Source: an uncultured Bacteroidota bacterium
GTDB taxonomy: Bacteria; Bacteroidota; Bacteroidia; B-17B0; Aurantibacillaceae
Assembly (NCBI GenBank): GCA_903893815.1
Contig: CAITNS010000040.1
Coordinates: 62,001 to 126,000, forward strand
DNA length: 64,000 nucleotides
Direction of reading: 5' to 3'
Position 1 is the stretch's first letter, and every line of letters starts with the position of its first letter. The notes below the pieces were generated by a model that saw nothing but the letters and a program-made list of their open reading frames with translations, was not told the origin of the DNA and did not search any database. Shown piece after piece: positions 1 to 9,393 of this stretch. Position numbers and translations under genes: made by a program.

Positions 1-2
1 AT

Positions 3-3000
3 GACCAAGAAGATGCTGGTTCTGGTGGTGGTGGCGGTGGCGGTGGCGGTTCAACTGCTGGTTTAAACGGCTCAAACGGTTCAGGAAATTTTAATTCAGC
101 AAACAACTGCTCTACAGTGGGTGGAGCTTTTGGAACTGCTGGTTCAACTGGTGGTAATGGAGGAACAGGAGCTTCTGATCCTGATGCATGTGGCTGTTGT
201 AATAATGGCGGCGGCGGTAATGCCGGTGCAATTTCAATAAATTCACAAAGCGGCGGCGGCGGCGGCGGCGGCGGTAGCGGAGGTTCAGAAAGTAGAGTTG
301 GTGGAGCTGGCGGTGCTGGCGGAGGCGTATTTAGTCATTTAGGAGCAAATAATACAGGTGGAACTGGTGGCTCTGGGGGAGATCCAGGAGGAAGTGGTTC
401 GGTAGGAAGCGCTGGAACAAATGGAGCAATTGGCTCAACTGGCACTGTTGGATCTGCTGGTTCGGATGCAACTGGTTTTTGGGCAGTTGGAGGACAAGGC
501 AGCACTGGAGCTAATGGATTTGGTGGACAAGGCGGCAGAGCTGGCGGCGGCGGCGGCGGTCAAGGTTGTACTTTCTGTATAGACGGGGCTGGATCTGGCG
601 GCGGCGGCGGCGGCGGAGGTGGTCAAGGTGGATATGGTGGAAACGGAGGTTTTAGCGGCGGATCTACCTTTGGTATATTTATATTTAGTAATGGAGTAAA
701 TGGTAATATAGTAGATTGTCAAATAATCAACGGTTCGTTTGGAGCTGGAGGAACTGGCGGAAGCGGTTCAGTTGGTGGAAGTGGTGGAAATGGCGGTTTA
801 GGAAGCCCTTATAATTTAGGAGAAGTTGGGGCAGGTGGAAATGGAGGGAGAGGTGGAAATGGAGGACAAGGCGGAACTGGAGGAGCTGGAAGTGCTGGTA
901 TTGCAAATCCAGTAAGAGTTGTGGGAGGTTCCGGATTAACTTCTAATATTTCAACTTTTACTTTATCTACTCAACCAGTTATTGTTGTTGAAAATAAAGC
1001 TTGTTCAAATGTAAATATTGCACATACAACTAGTTTAGGTTCACCGGTATGGTCTTCTTTTGGCATAAGTGCTGCGCCCGCATCTGGTTCTGGGTCGCCA
1101 GTAAATACTAGTTATTCAACATTAGGTCGTAAAACTGTAGTAATGAATACAAGTAATTACACGGATTTTAATAATATTATTGTTAGCGCACCTTCCACAG
1201 GTTCTATTGTAGCCTCTGCTACATCTATTTGTCCTGGTTTTGTAAATTTTGCTAGTACTGCTGTCGGTACTGCTGGATTAAATTATACTTGGTCAGTACT
1301 TCCAGCAGGAGCAACAATTTCTTCTGCCTCAACAAGTACGACGTCTGTTTTATTTCCAAACGCAGTATCTACATCTATTACCTACACAATCACATTATCT
1401 ATTACAACAAATTGTTGTGGAGCATTAGCACCAGTTACCACTACGGTTGTTGTAAACCCTATACCAGTTGCACCTTCTGCTATCGTTAATTCAATTTGTA
1501 TTGGCGGCATTGCAACATATTCAGCTACTGCACCTGCAGGAAGCTCTTTTAATTGGTATAATGCAGCTAGCTCTGGAACCTTATTAGCGTCTGGTAACAC
1601 TTATTCTGTAGCTAATGTTTTAACTCCAATTACTGTTTACTTGCAAGCGACAAATTCTTCAGGATGTTCAAGCACTCTTACTCCTGTAGTTGTAACGCCA
1701 ACGGCCGTTCCTCCTCCAACAGGTATACCTGGCTCTGCATGTGATATTGGAATGGTTCAAGTAGGAATTAACCCAGTGACTGGAATTACAAACTATAATT
1801 GGTATTCGGATGCTGGCGGAACAACATTAGTTCAATCTGGTAACAGTTTAAATTATAGTCAAAACATTGCAACTGCTGGTGGCACTTACATTGTTTATGT
1901 GCAATCTAATATTGCTGGATGTGCGCCAAGCGGTTTAGTGCCAATAACGGCTAGTGTTTCGACAACACCTATTACGCTTGCTCAAACTATTTTACCAAAT
2001 GATACGGTTTGTATTAATACACCCGTTTCAATTTCGTTAAATCCAAGTGGAGGAAATGGATCATATACCTATACATGGTCTCCAATCACTTCAAACCTAA
2101 GCAGCATTTCTCAAACGGTAAGCTTATCAACATCTTATAATGTTTTTGTGAGTAGTAACGGTTGCTCAAAATTATTTTATCTTCCAATTATTGTAAACCC
2201 ATTACCAAAAGATACTATTGGAACTCCTTTAGCAATTTCTTGTACCAATAGTTTAGTAACATTAGATGGTTCATTCTCTGCATCAGGCGCTGGAATTAGC
2301 TATAGTTGGACAACTTCTGGAGGAATAATAGTTTCTTCGGCAATAAACAATACGGTTTCTGTAAGCACAGCTGGAACATACTCCTTATTAGTAACTGATG
2401 GCGTTACAGGTTGTTCGTCAACACAATCAGTTTCTGTTACTGGTAGTTCAAGTTTACCTACATTAACTATAAGCGCTTCGTCTAACACCTTAACATGTGC
2501 AACACCAACTATACAATTAACAGCTTCAAGTTCTACAGGTGGCGTAACTTATTCATGGACAACCATTGGTGGTGCATTAACAAGTGCAACTATCGCTAAC
2601 CCAATTGCTACTTCCAGTGGAACTTATATTGTTGTGGTAACAAATACAGCTACAAGTTGCCAATCAACACAAACCATTAATATTGTTCCTGATACTTCGA
2701 TTCCAACGGTTTCCGTGTCTGCTAATAGTTTAACTATTACATGTACAAATACAACGGTTACAACTGCTTTAACATCCACAAATACTATTTCGAGTTATAG
2801 TTGGAGCCCAATCCCATCAGTTGGTGGTGCCAATCCTGTATTTAACACATCAGGGTTATATAACGCTACTATCACTGCAAGTAATGGATGTTCTATAACT
2901 ACAGCGGTTAATGTAACCACAGATAATTTAGCGCCAAATGTATCTTTAACCTCTGCTGTTAATAGTGGAACCATAACTTGCTTTAGCCCATCAGTAAACA

Positions 3001-5792
3001 TATCTCCAACAATAACACCCAATAGTAGTAATTTAACTTATACTTGGTCTCCTAGTAATGTATCTTCAAGCACTTTATCTGCCGCAACTTTTACAGTAGC
3101 AGGCATCTATACGTTAGCTATTACGAACACGTTAACAGGTTGTGTGACTTCATTAACGAACACAGCAAATACATTTACAGTGATTGCTAATAATGCTCCT
3201 CCTACTTTTACGTTAGGTACATTGCCATCATTAACTACAACATGTTCATCGCCTACTGTTGCACTATCAGCATCAAGTAATGCTGGAGTTAACGGAGTTT
3301 ACACTTGGCTTACTCCTGTGCCATCAACACTAACAGGCAACCCAATCAATGCCTCAGCTGCTGGAATCTATACAGTTTATATTACTGATACCAATAGTGG
3401 ATGTAGCAGTGCTTCTGCTGGACAAAATACAGTTGAGATAGTAGCCGATGCTGGTATACCTACGGTATTATTAACAGCTAATTCATTATCAATTACTTGT
3501 TCAAACACACAACCTACTCTAACGCTTACTACTTCAGCACCAACAAACTCTGTAACCTATGCTTGGACTCCAACTGTTGGTATTATACCAGGAACAGAAA
3601 CAACGGCATCGCCTTCGTTTAGTGCCATAGGAAATTACAGCGTTGTTGTTACAAACACTGGTACAGGTTGTGCTTCAAGTATTTCGTTAAACACAGTAAC
3701 TGTTTCATTGAATAACACCATTCCTACTACAACATTATCATTAGCGGCAAATGATGGGACATTAACGTGTTTAACAACTTCTATTTCATTAACACCAGTG
3801 ATTAGCCCTTTAAGTCCCGATTTAACATACACTTGGTCTCCTAGCGCTGGAATCTTTGGATCGGCAAATCAAGCTAATGTAACCTTTACTGCCTCAGGAA
3901 TATATACTTTAGCTATAACAAATACCTTAACGGGTTGTGCTTCTGTGCTTACTAATACTGCTAATATATTTTCAGTGCAACAAACCATTAATACTCCTAC
4001 TATTACTCTAACAAGTACTGGTGGAAATACAGGTACATTAACGTGTTTAACAATATCAATAGTTGTAACACCAACGGTGATTCCTGCTAACTCTACCTAT
4101 ACATGGACATCTAGTACGGGTACATTTACAAATACCATTGATGCTATATTTACTGCACCTGATAGTTATACTTTAACTGTAACAGATGCTGTTACTGGTT
4201 GTACAACTTCTGCTACTAATCCTGCTAATGTATTTACGGTGTATCAAACGATTGTTACACCTACCATCACTTTAACAAATGCGGGTGTTAATACAGATAC
4301 ATTAACGTGTTTAACGACATCAATTGTAGTTACACCAACTGTTATACCTGCTGGGTCTACTTATACATGGACATCGGGATTAAGTGGTGTGATAGCAAAT
4401 TCATCTTCTATTTCAATAACATCTCCTGATAGTTACACTTTAACTGTGACTGAAGCTGTTTCGGGTTGTACAACTTCTGCTACGAACCCTGCTAATGTAT
4501 TTACGGTATATCAAAATACGGTAGTTCCAACTGCGACATTATCTTCAGTAGGCGCTAACTCTGGAATTATTACTTGTACAAATACATCTGTATCAATAAC
4601 GCCAGTTGTACTTTCAACTGCTAATTTAACCTATACTTGGTCGCCTAGTGGTGTTATTTCTTCTTCTATTAATGATGCAACTTTTACTTCACAAGGTGTT
4701 TATACCTTAGCTATTACAAATACATTAACAGGTTGTGTAAATTCATTAACTAATACAGCTAATATCTATACTGTAACTGATATTAGAACTCCGATAACGG
4801 CATCTATTAGTCCAACATCTACCAATGTAATAATTGGCTGTGGCGCTAGTAATTCTTCTGTTACTTTACAAGGAGGGTCTAATGCAATTACTCCATCATA
4901 TACATGGATGCCGGGTGGCATTAATACTCAAACAGTTGCGGCAATTGCTTCAGGTGACTATACATTAAGTGTTGTAGATGCAACTAATGGATGTACATCT
5001 TTTACTACAATTACTGTAATTGGAAGCACAACAACACCTCAAGGCGTTGATGCTGGAGCATCTGCTAACATTGCTTGTGGCAGTGCAACGGTAAATTTAA
5101 ATGGTGTAACTACTACGCCAAACACTAGTTTTTCTTGGAGTGGGCCTTCTGCTACTAGTATTATATCTGGAAGTAATACTGCAAATCCTATCGTAACAGA
5201 AGTTGGTGATTATACGTTAACAGTAACTGATAACTTAACTGGTTGTTCAAGCTCTGCCATTGTAAATGTTACACAGGCCATAGCAACAGCCACTATCACA
5301 GCAAATCCAACTTCTGGTATATCCCCACTTGTTGTTGCTTTCACTGGTTCTAGTGCAGGAAACCCCAGCTATAACTGGAATTTCGGTGATGGAAGCACAT
5401 CAACTAACCAAAATCCAAATAATGTGTTTAATGCTGGAACGTATACCGTGGTATTAACAACGACATCTGGAACTTGTGTTGCAACAGCAACAGTTGAAAT
5501 TTTAGTAGAAGATGGCTTTACGCTAGAAATACCAAACGTATTTACACCAAATGATGATAAATCAAATGATATATTTAAGATAAAATCAACAGGCGTTAAG
5601 GAAATATCATTGCAAATATTTAACCGTTGGGGACAAAAACTATATGAATTTTCTGGACCAAAAGCTTCATGGGATGGAATAACTCCTAATGGTGTAAAGG
5701 TTCCAGAAGGGACATATTTTTATTTCGTAAAAGCTACAGGTTTTGATGGTCAAGAAATAGAAAAACATGGTACAGTAAATTTATTTAGATAA
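3..5792 (+). CDS. Giant T9SS type-B adhesin-like protein, glycine-rich plus Ig-like repeats (5' partial)
   Basis: The reading frame is open to the left edge, so the true start and signal peptide lie outside the window; 1929 residues are visible. Residues to about 300 form a glycine-rich track of GG, GGA and GGN runs resembling mycobacterial PE_PGRS tracks. Then follow many Ser/Thr-rich Ig-like/PKD-like units of about 80-95 residues, each with a TYTWS-type strand and a YTLxITN-type strand. A PKD domain (NWNFGDGS) lies near residue 1780. The C-terminus is a gliding-motility-type (type B) sorting domain with QIFNRWGQKLYEF and ending GTVNLFR. The family is exported by T9SS and attached to, or released from, the cell surface. 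The usual FTPNGDG motif reads FTPNDDK. An adhesin role is inferred. The closest relative here is the protein at 9888. Confidence 0.85.
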   Translation, partial: DQEDAGSGGGGGGGGGSTAGLNGSNGSGNFNSANNCSTVGGAFGTAGSTGGNGGTGASDPDACGCCNNGGGGNAGAISINSQSGGGGGGGGSGGSESRVGGAGGAGGGVFSHLGANNTGGTGGSGGDPGGSGSVGSAGTNGAIGSTGTVGSAGSDATGFWAVGGQGSTGANGFGGQGGRAGGGGGGQGCTFCIDGAGSGGGGGGGGGQGGYGGNGGFSGGSTFGIFIFSNGVNGNIVDCQIINGSFGAGGTGGSGSVGGSGGNGGLGSPYNLGEVGAGGNGGRGGNGGQGGTGGAGSAGIANPVRVVGGSGLTSNISTFTLSTQPVIVVENKACSNVNIAHTTSLGSPVWSSFGISAAPASGSGSPVNTSYSTLGRKTVVMNTSNYTDFNNIIVSAPSTGSIVASATSICPGFVNFASTAVGTAGLNYTWSVLPAGATISSASTSTTSVLFPNAVSTSITYTITLSITTNCCGALAPVTTTVVVNPIPVAPSAIVNSICIGGIATYSATAPAGSSFNWYNAASSGTLLASGNTYSVANVLTPITVYLQATNSSGCSSTLTPVVVTPTAVPPPTGIPGSACDIGMVQVGINPVTGITNYNWYSDAGGTTLVQSGNSLNYSQNIATAGGTYIVYVQSNIAGCAPSGLVPITASVSTTPITLAQTILPNDTVCINTPVSISLNPSGGNGSYTYTWSPITSNLSSISQTVSLSTSYNVFVSSNGCSKLFYLPIIVNPLPKDTIGTPLAISCTNSLVTLDGSFSASGAGISYSWTTSGGIIVSSAINNTVSVSTAGTYSLLVTDGVTGCSSTQSVSVTGSSSLPTLTISASSNTLTCATPTIQLTASSSTGGVTYSWTTIGGALTSATIANPIATSSGTYIVVVTNTATSCQSTQTINIVPDTSIPTVSVSANSLTITCTNTTVTTALTSTNTISSYSWSPIPSVGGANPVFNTSGLYNATITASNGCSITTAVNVTTDNLAPNVSLTSAVNSGTITCFSPSVNISPTITPNSSNLTYTWSPSNVSSSTLSAATFTVAGIYTLAITNTLTGCVTSLTNTANTFTVIANNAPPTFTLGTLPSLTTTCSSPTVALSASSNAGVNGVYTWLTPVPSTLTGNPINASAAGIYTVYITDTNSGCSSASAGQNTVEIVADAGIPTVLLTANSLSITCSNTQPTLTLTTSAPTNSVTYAWTPTVGIIPGTETTASPSFSAIGNYSVVVTNTGTGCASSISLNTVTVSLNNTIPTTTLSLAANDGTLTCLTTSISLTPVISPLSPDLTYTWSPSAGIFGSANQANVTFTASGIYTLAITNTLTGCASVLTNTANIFSVQQTINTPTITLTSTGGNTGTLTCLTISIVVTPTVIPANSTYTWTSSTGTFTNTIDAIFTAPDSYTLTVTDAVTGCTTSATNPANVFTVYQTIVTPTITLTNAGVNTDTLTCLTTSIVVTPTVIPAGSTYTWTSGLSGVIANSSSISITSPDSYTLTVTEAVSGCTTSATNPANVFTVYQNTVVPTATLSSVGANSGIITCTNTSVSITPVVLSTANLTYTWSPSGVISSSINDATFTSQGVYTLAITNTLTGCVNSLTNTANIYTVTDIRTPITASISPTSTNVIIGCGASNSSVTLQGGSNAITPSYTWMPGGINTQTVAAIASGDYTLSVVDATNGCTSFTTITVIGSTTTPQGVDAGASANIACGSATVNLNGVTTTPNTSFSWSGPSATSIISGSNTANPIVTEVGDYTLTVTDNLTGCSSSAIVNVTQAIATATITANPTSGISPLVVAFTGSSAGNPSYNWNFGDGSTSTNQNPNNVFNAGTYTVVLTTTSGTCVATATVEILVEDGFTLEIPNVFTPNDDKSNDIFKIKSTGVKEISLQIFNRWGQKLYEFSGPKASWDGITPNGVKVPEGTYFYFVKATGFDGQEIEKHGTVNLFR
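251..275 (+). repeat. GGC trinucleotide run coding poly-glycine
   Basis: An almost pure GGC run inside the first adhesin gene, with similar shorter runs near 543-556 and 595-613. All are in phase with the reading frame, so changes in copy number would lengthen or shorten a glycine tract without breaking the frame. They are strikingly GC-rich against an AT-rich gene. Confidence 0.8.
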
Positions 5793-5810
5793 ACCATTTT
5801 CAAACTCATA

Positions 5811-5846
5811 AAAAAAGCCGCCCGCTATTTAGCATAGGGCTTTTTT
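5811..5846 (+). terminator. Rho-independent terminator after the first adhesin gene
   Basis: AAAAAAGCC at 5811-5819 pairs with GGCTTTTTT at 5838-5846, with further inner pairing (GCTA/AGC and CCC/GGG). The T run follows directly. It lies 18 nt after the stop codon and just before the insertion sequence, so it should insulate the two. It is symmetric enough to work in both directions. Confidence 0.8.
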
Positions 5847-5857
5847 ATTTTAGGACG

Positions 5858-5881
5858 TGCCTCGTCCTGAAATGAGTTGAC
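5858..5881 (+). repeat. Left terminal inverted repeat of the IS3 element
   Basis: It begins TGCCTCGTCCTGAAAT and continues with GAGTTGAC. It matches the reverse complement of 7149-7172 at 19 of 24 positions, with the core CGTCCTnAAATnAGTTGAC shared. The preceding flank TTTTAGGACG makes an outer palindrome with this repeat. Confidence 0.85.
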
Positions 5882-5897
5882 ACAAAAGTTGACTTAT

Positions 5898-6287
5898 ATG
5901 AAAAACAAAGGAATTAAAGAGTTTATTAAAAAGACTCAAAAAGATTACAGTCTAGCATTTAAGCTGCAGGTTGTTGATGAGATTGAAAAAGGTCATTTGA
6001 CTTATAAACAATCACAAAAGAAATATGGTATTCAGGGCAGAAGCACTGTTTTGGTTTGGTTACGAAAACATGGTAACTTAGATTGGAAAAGTAAGTTACC
6101 TATGAAGAATAAAAAGCCACCAAAAAGCCAAATTTCAGAATTGGAAAAAAAGATTAAGCGTTTAGAAGCAGAGAAAGAAATTCTCAATCGTGCTATTGAT
6201 ATAGCGGATGAGACCTTAGGTACAGAAATCAGAAAAAAGTATTTGCTCCTGTCATTAAAAGCTTCCAAAAGTCAGGAGCATCAATAA
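5898..6287 (+). CDS. IS3 transposase OrfA (helix-turn-helix protein)
   Basis: A protein of about 129 residues that binds the IS ends and controls transposition. The N-terminal half is a helix-turn-helix domain of the IS3 OrfA type (YSLAFKLQVVDEIEKG, then STVLVWLRKHGNLDW). The C-terminal half is a leucine-zipper-like coiled coil (ISELEKKIKRLEAEKEIL). The ATG at 5898 is preferred over an upstream TTG at 5877, because that TTG lies within the terminal inverted repeat. The frame overlaps the orfB frame, and the A-AAA-AAG heptamer at 6233-6239 should let ribosomes slip by -1 to make the fused OrfAB transposase. Confidence 0.9.
   Translation: MKNKGIKEFIKKTQKDYSLAFKLQVVDEIEKGHLTYKQSQKKYGIQGRSTVLVWLRKHGNLDWKSKLPMKNKKPPKSQISELEKKIKRLEAEKEILNRAIDIADETLGTEIRKKYLLLSLKASKSQEHQ
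6233..6239 (+). promoter_or_regulatory. Slippery heptamer A-AAA-AAG for -1 frameshifting
   Basis: In the orfA frame the codons read AGA AAA AAG, giving the standard A-AAA-AAG slippery heptamer. After slipping back one base the frame reads VFAPVIKSF and then GASIKRSTKL, which is the expected IS3 junction leading into OrfB. Fifteen codons remain in orfA after the site. Confidence 0.85.
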
Positions 6288-7141
6288 AAAGATCTACAAA
6301 ACTAATAGCTGTTACTTTAGGTTATAGCCGTCAATATTATTATAAACAACAAAAAGATATTGCTAAGCAGGAAGCCAAAAAGCGAGAAGTGAAAAGACTT
6401 GTAGATGTTCAAAGGAAGTTATTACCAAGACTTGGCACCAGAAAATTATATTATTTAATTAAAAGTGAATTGGCTGCCAGTCAAATAAAGTTTGGCAGAG
6501 ATAAATTATTTGAATTATTAAAAGAGTATAAGCTTTTAATCTATCCACAACGTCGCTATATCCAAACAACAATGAGTAAACATTGGATGAGAAAATGGCC
6601 AAATATTATTAAAGATAAGAGCATTGTAGAGTCTGATCAAGTATGGGTAAGCGATATCACTTACATTAAAACAGAACAAGGTCATTGCTATCTAAATATG
6701 ATTACAGACGCTTACAGTCGAAAAATTGTAGGATATGCGTTAGATAATACAATGCAAACAGAAAGTATGATTAAAGCTTTAGAAATGGCTACTAAGCAAA
6801 AAGTTAATAACGAAATTCAAACAATACACCATTCAGATAGGGGGCTTCAATATTGCAGTAAAGAATATGTTGAATTGACGGCTAAAAACAATATTATACT
6901 AAGTATGACAGAGAACTCAGACCCGTATGAAAATGCTTTAGCTGAGCGAATGAACAGAACTATAAAAGAAGAATTTGGTATGAACAAAAAACTAAAAAAC
7001 AAAGACCAAGTAGCACAACTATTAAAAGAAAGTATAAATTTGTACAATCGATACAGACCTCATTTAGCTCTAATGATGAGAACACCTGAGGAAATGTATC
7101 AAAAAAAATCCCGACTACCAGAGGCAATCGAGATTAATTAA
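6239..7141 (+). CDS. IS3 transposase OrfB (DDE integrase domain), made by -1 frameshift
   Basis: The catalytic part of the transposase. The frame opens at the heptamer and continues without a stop to 7141; an internal GTG at 6389 is the first start-like codon used by simple ORF callers. The N-terminus has the HTH_21-like segment (LGYSRQYYYKQ, then RLGTRKLYYLI). The integrase core follows with the DDE triad: D in VWVSDITYI, D in IHHSDRGLQY and E in YENALAERMNRTIKEE. The C-terminus YNRYRPHLAL is typical of IS3. No truncation or stop is seen, so the element is probably active or only recently silent. Confidence 0.92.
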   Translation, partial: VFAPVIKSFQKSGASIKRSTKLIAVTLGYSRQYYYKQQKDIAKQEAKKREVKRLVDVQRKLLPRLGTRKLYYLIKSELAASQIKFGRDKLFELLKEYKLLIYPQRRYIQTTMSKHWMRKWPNIIKDKSIVESDQVWVSDITYIKTEQGHCYLNMITDAYSRKIVGYALDNTMQTESMIKALEMATKQKVNNEIQTIHHSDRGLQYCSKEYVELTAKNNIILSMTENSDPYENALAERMNRTIKEEFGMNKKLKNKDQVAQLLKESINLYNRYRPHLALMMRTPEEMYQKKSRLPEAIEIN

Positions 7142-7148
7142 AAAATCC

Positions 7149-7172
7149 GTCAACTTATTTTAGGACGTTACA
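7149..7172 (-). repeat. Right terminal inverted repeat of the IS3 element
   Basis: Read on the minus strand it starts TGTAACGTCCTAAAAT and continues AAGTTGAC. It lies 8 bp after the orfB stop codon. The octamer ACGTTACA at its outer end is repeated directly outside it (7173-7180). Confidence 0.85.
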
Positions 7173-7302
7173 ACGTTACAGGCGCAGAAATAAGATGTGA
7201 TAAAATGATGTAGAATTTAAACAAAATTGAATTATCTATAAAGTTATAAATATAGCCCTTATTATTTATACATTTGTTTATACCAAAAGCTATAATTTGT
7301 CT

Positions 7303-9273
7303 ATGGATTTGAATAACAAAATACAAAGAGATAAAATTTTACTATTAATTCTTGTCTTAACTTTTTTGTTATATGGAAACACTATAAAAAACAAGTATGC
7401 ACTTGACGACAATTATGTAACAATAACAAATCCAGATAGACCAAACAACCCAAAAATAGAAAAGGGTATTCGTGGCATACCAAAAATATTTTCAAGTCAT
7501 TATATAGATTCAAAACAGCAAAGCTTCGAATACAGACCTATCGTTCTAGCAACTTTTGCGATCGAATATCAATTTTTTGGCTGTAATCCTCATATAAATC
7601 ACTTTATAAACCTACTTCTATATGCTTTAACAAATTGCATTTTATTTATGTTGTTAATACGTGTATTAAAAGGTTATAATTATTTATTTCCCATATTAAT
7701 AGTATTGTTATTTATAATTCATCCAATTCATACAGAAGTAGTAGCTAATATAAAGTCAAGAGATGAGTTGCTTAGCTTTCTTTTTGGCATGTGTTCGTTA
7801 TTATTTGCACAAAAGTATATCGAATCAAAAAATATAAAATTCATAATTATTTCTATGTTTTTTATTTTTATTGGCTTATTATGCAAAAAAACAGCAATAT
7901 TATTTATTCCAATAATTCCTTTAACCTACTATTTTTTCAATCCTATAAAAACAAAACAACTGATTTTATTTTCTTTATCCACAACTATAACCTTCGCCTC
8001 CTTTTCTATTCTTAAAAAAATATTGTTAACTGCCGAATCTGGAGCAAGAGTTTTTGCGTTTTTTGAAAACCCCTTGTTTTATGAAACTAATATTTTAAAT
8101 AAAATTTCTTTAGCCTTGTATTCAATAGGTTACTATATAAAATTATTAGTCATTCCCCATCCATTATGCTGCTATTATGGGTATAATACAATTCCGCTTG
8201 CTAAGTTTACATCTCCATTTGTCATCATTTCATTCCTTTTCCATATCTCTATTTTTATTTATGCTCTAATAAAAATAAAAGAAAAAAATATTTTAGCTTT
8301 TGGAATTCTATTTTATTTAATTGGTATTTTCCCTTTTACTAATTTGCTATCGGTGCCAACAGGCATTATAGCTGAAAGATATATTTACTTTGCTACATTT
8401 GGCTACTGTTTATGTATTGCATTCTTTTTATTAAAATTTTTTAAGATTGATTTAAAAGAACAGTCTAAAAAAATCCCCCCTACATTTTATTTAGTTTTAT
8501 TTATAATTTTTATTTTTCATTCATCTATAACTATTTCTAGAAACGCAAAATGGAAAGATGAAATGACATTATTTAAAAATGATTGTAAAAACTTTGAGAA
8601 CTCTTGTAATCTTCAATATATAACTGGTAATAAACTATATTTAGAAATGATAAATACACCATCTGGAGCTAAAAAGGACGCATTAATAACTGAAATGACT
8701 AGTCATTTCAAACGCGCTCTAAAATTAATGGAAGATGGCGTAAAAGAATATCCTAAAGATTATACCACTTTAAACAATATTGGAACTATCTATGTAAATA
8801 TTTTTAACGATGCTAAATCTGCTCAGCCTTATTTTAAAAAATCTCTTTTATTAAAGCCAACAGACGAAGTAACGCAATATAATTATGCTTTTTGTTTTGA
8901 GAAAAAAAACTTAGAAGACTCCGCTATAATATTTTATGAGAAGATGATTACCAATCAAACAAATTATCTACCAGTTTATTCACAGTTAAGAGCATTATAT
9001 TTAAAAAAAATGGATTTTGACAAAACAATTGAATGCGACAAAAAAGCTGTTAATATTAGCCAACAAGATGCTAGACTATATATAAACTTAGGAAACAGCT
9101 ATATATCAAATAAAGATACTTTAAATGGAATTATTCAATTTGAAAAGGCTTTAGAATTGGAACCAAACAATTTTCAATTAAAAAAACAAATAATTGAATT
9201 TTTAGACTCAGCAGGATTTGCAGAAAGGTCGAAAAACATAAAAAACGCTTCACTCACTAAAGAGGCTCCTTAG
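7303..9273 (+). CDS. TMTC-like membrane GT-C protein with C-terminal TPR repeats, putative O-glycosyltransferase
   Basis: A 656-residue multipass inner-membrane protein. The ATG at 7303 is preferred over an upstream TTG at 7297. The first membrane helix (about 12-28) is followed by an acidic loop motif ALDDNYVT (Asp35, Asp36), as in GT-C glycosyltransferases using lipid-linked sugars. HPIHTEVVANIKSRDELL at about 140-157 and GLLCKKTA at about 192-199 closely match conserved motifs of the TMTC family. A DUF1736-like stretch (NPLFYET to IPL) follows. Residues about 480-640 form TPR repeats. Known animal TMTC proteins O-mannosylate cadherin domains. The gene lies between two Ser/Thr-rich Ig-like adhesins, which suggests but does not prove that these are substrates. 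It could also be a general TPR/GT-C protein of Bacteroidota. Confidence 0.75.
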   Translation: MDLNNKIQRDKILLLILVLTFLLYGNTIKNKYALDDNYVTITNPDRPNNPKIEKGIRGIPKIFSSHYIDSKQQSFEYRPIVLATFAIEYQFFGCNPHINHFINLLLYALTNCILFMLLIRVLKGYNYLFPILIVLLFIIHPIHTEVVANIKSRDELLSFLFGMCSLLFAQKYIESKNIKFIIISMFFIFIGLLCKKTAILFIPIIPLTYYFFNPIKTKQLILFSLSTTITFASFSILKKILLTAESGARVFAFFENPLFYETNILNKISLALYSIGYYIKLLVIPHPLCCYYGYNTIPLAKFTSPFVIISFLFHISIFIYALIKIKEKNILAFGILFYLIGIFPFTNLLSVPTGIIAERYIYFATFGYCLCIAFFLLKFFKIDLKEQSKKIPPTFYLVLFIIFIFHSSITISRNAKWKDEMTLFKNDCKNFENSCNLQYITGNKLYLEMINTPSGAKKDALITEMTSHFKRALKLMEDGVKEYPKDYTTLNNIGTIYVNIFNDAKSAQPYFKKSLLLKPTDEVTQYNYAFCFEKKNLEDSAIIFYEKMITNQTNYLPVYSQLRALYLKKMDFDKTIECDKKAVNISQQDARLYINLGNSYISNKDTLNGIIQFEKALELEPNNFQLKKQIIEFLDSAGFAERSKNIKNASLTKEAP

Positions 9274-9393
9274 CCGAGTAAAACAAAATTTTAATTCATT
9301 AAAATCAATATATTACAAATATTTGTTAAAAATGGTATAAATTTTGTAGTATTGTTATAAATAATTCACGTAAATTTATTAAAAAAAAATCCC

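Larger units (their letters stand above)
5858..7172 (+). mobile_element. IS3-family insertion sequence, complete, about 1315 bp
   Basis: The element has 24-bp imperfect terminal inverted repeats (5858-5881 and 7149-7172; 19 of 24 positions match). They begin TG and end CA as is usual in IS3. A 3-bp direct repeat ACG flanks it (5855-5857 and 7173-7175). Inside are overlapping orfA and orfB joined by an A-AAA-AAG slippery heptamer. All parts needed for transposition look intact. The transposase resembles the IS150 type, but the subgroup needs a database comparison. The reconstructed empty site resembles the element's own right end (see findings). Confidence 0.92.

Noticed and set aside
435-722. 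Minus-strand ORFs inside the two adhesin genes
   Set aside because: They are shadows of repetitive Ser/Thr/Gly codons in another frame and have no start context or domain.
5877-5897. TTG start of OrfA in the insertion sequence
   Set aside because: It lies in the terminal inverted repeat; the ATG at 5898 gives the normal OrfA start.
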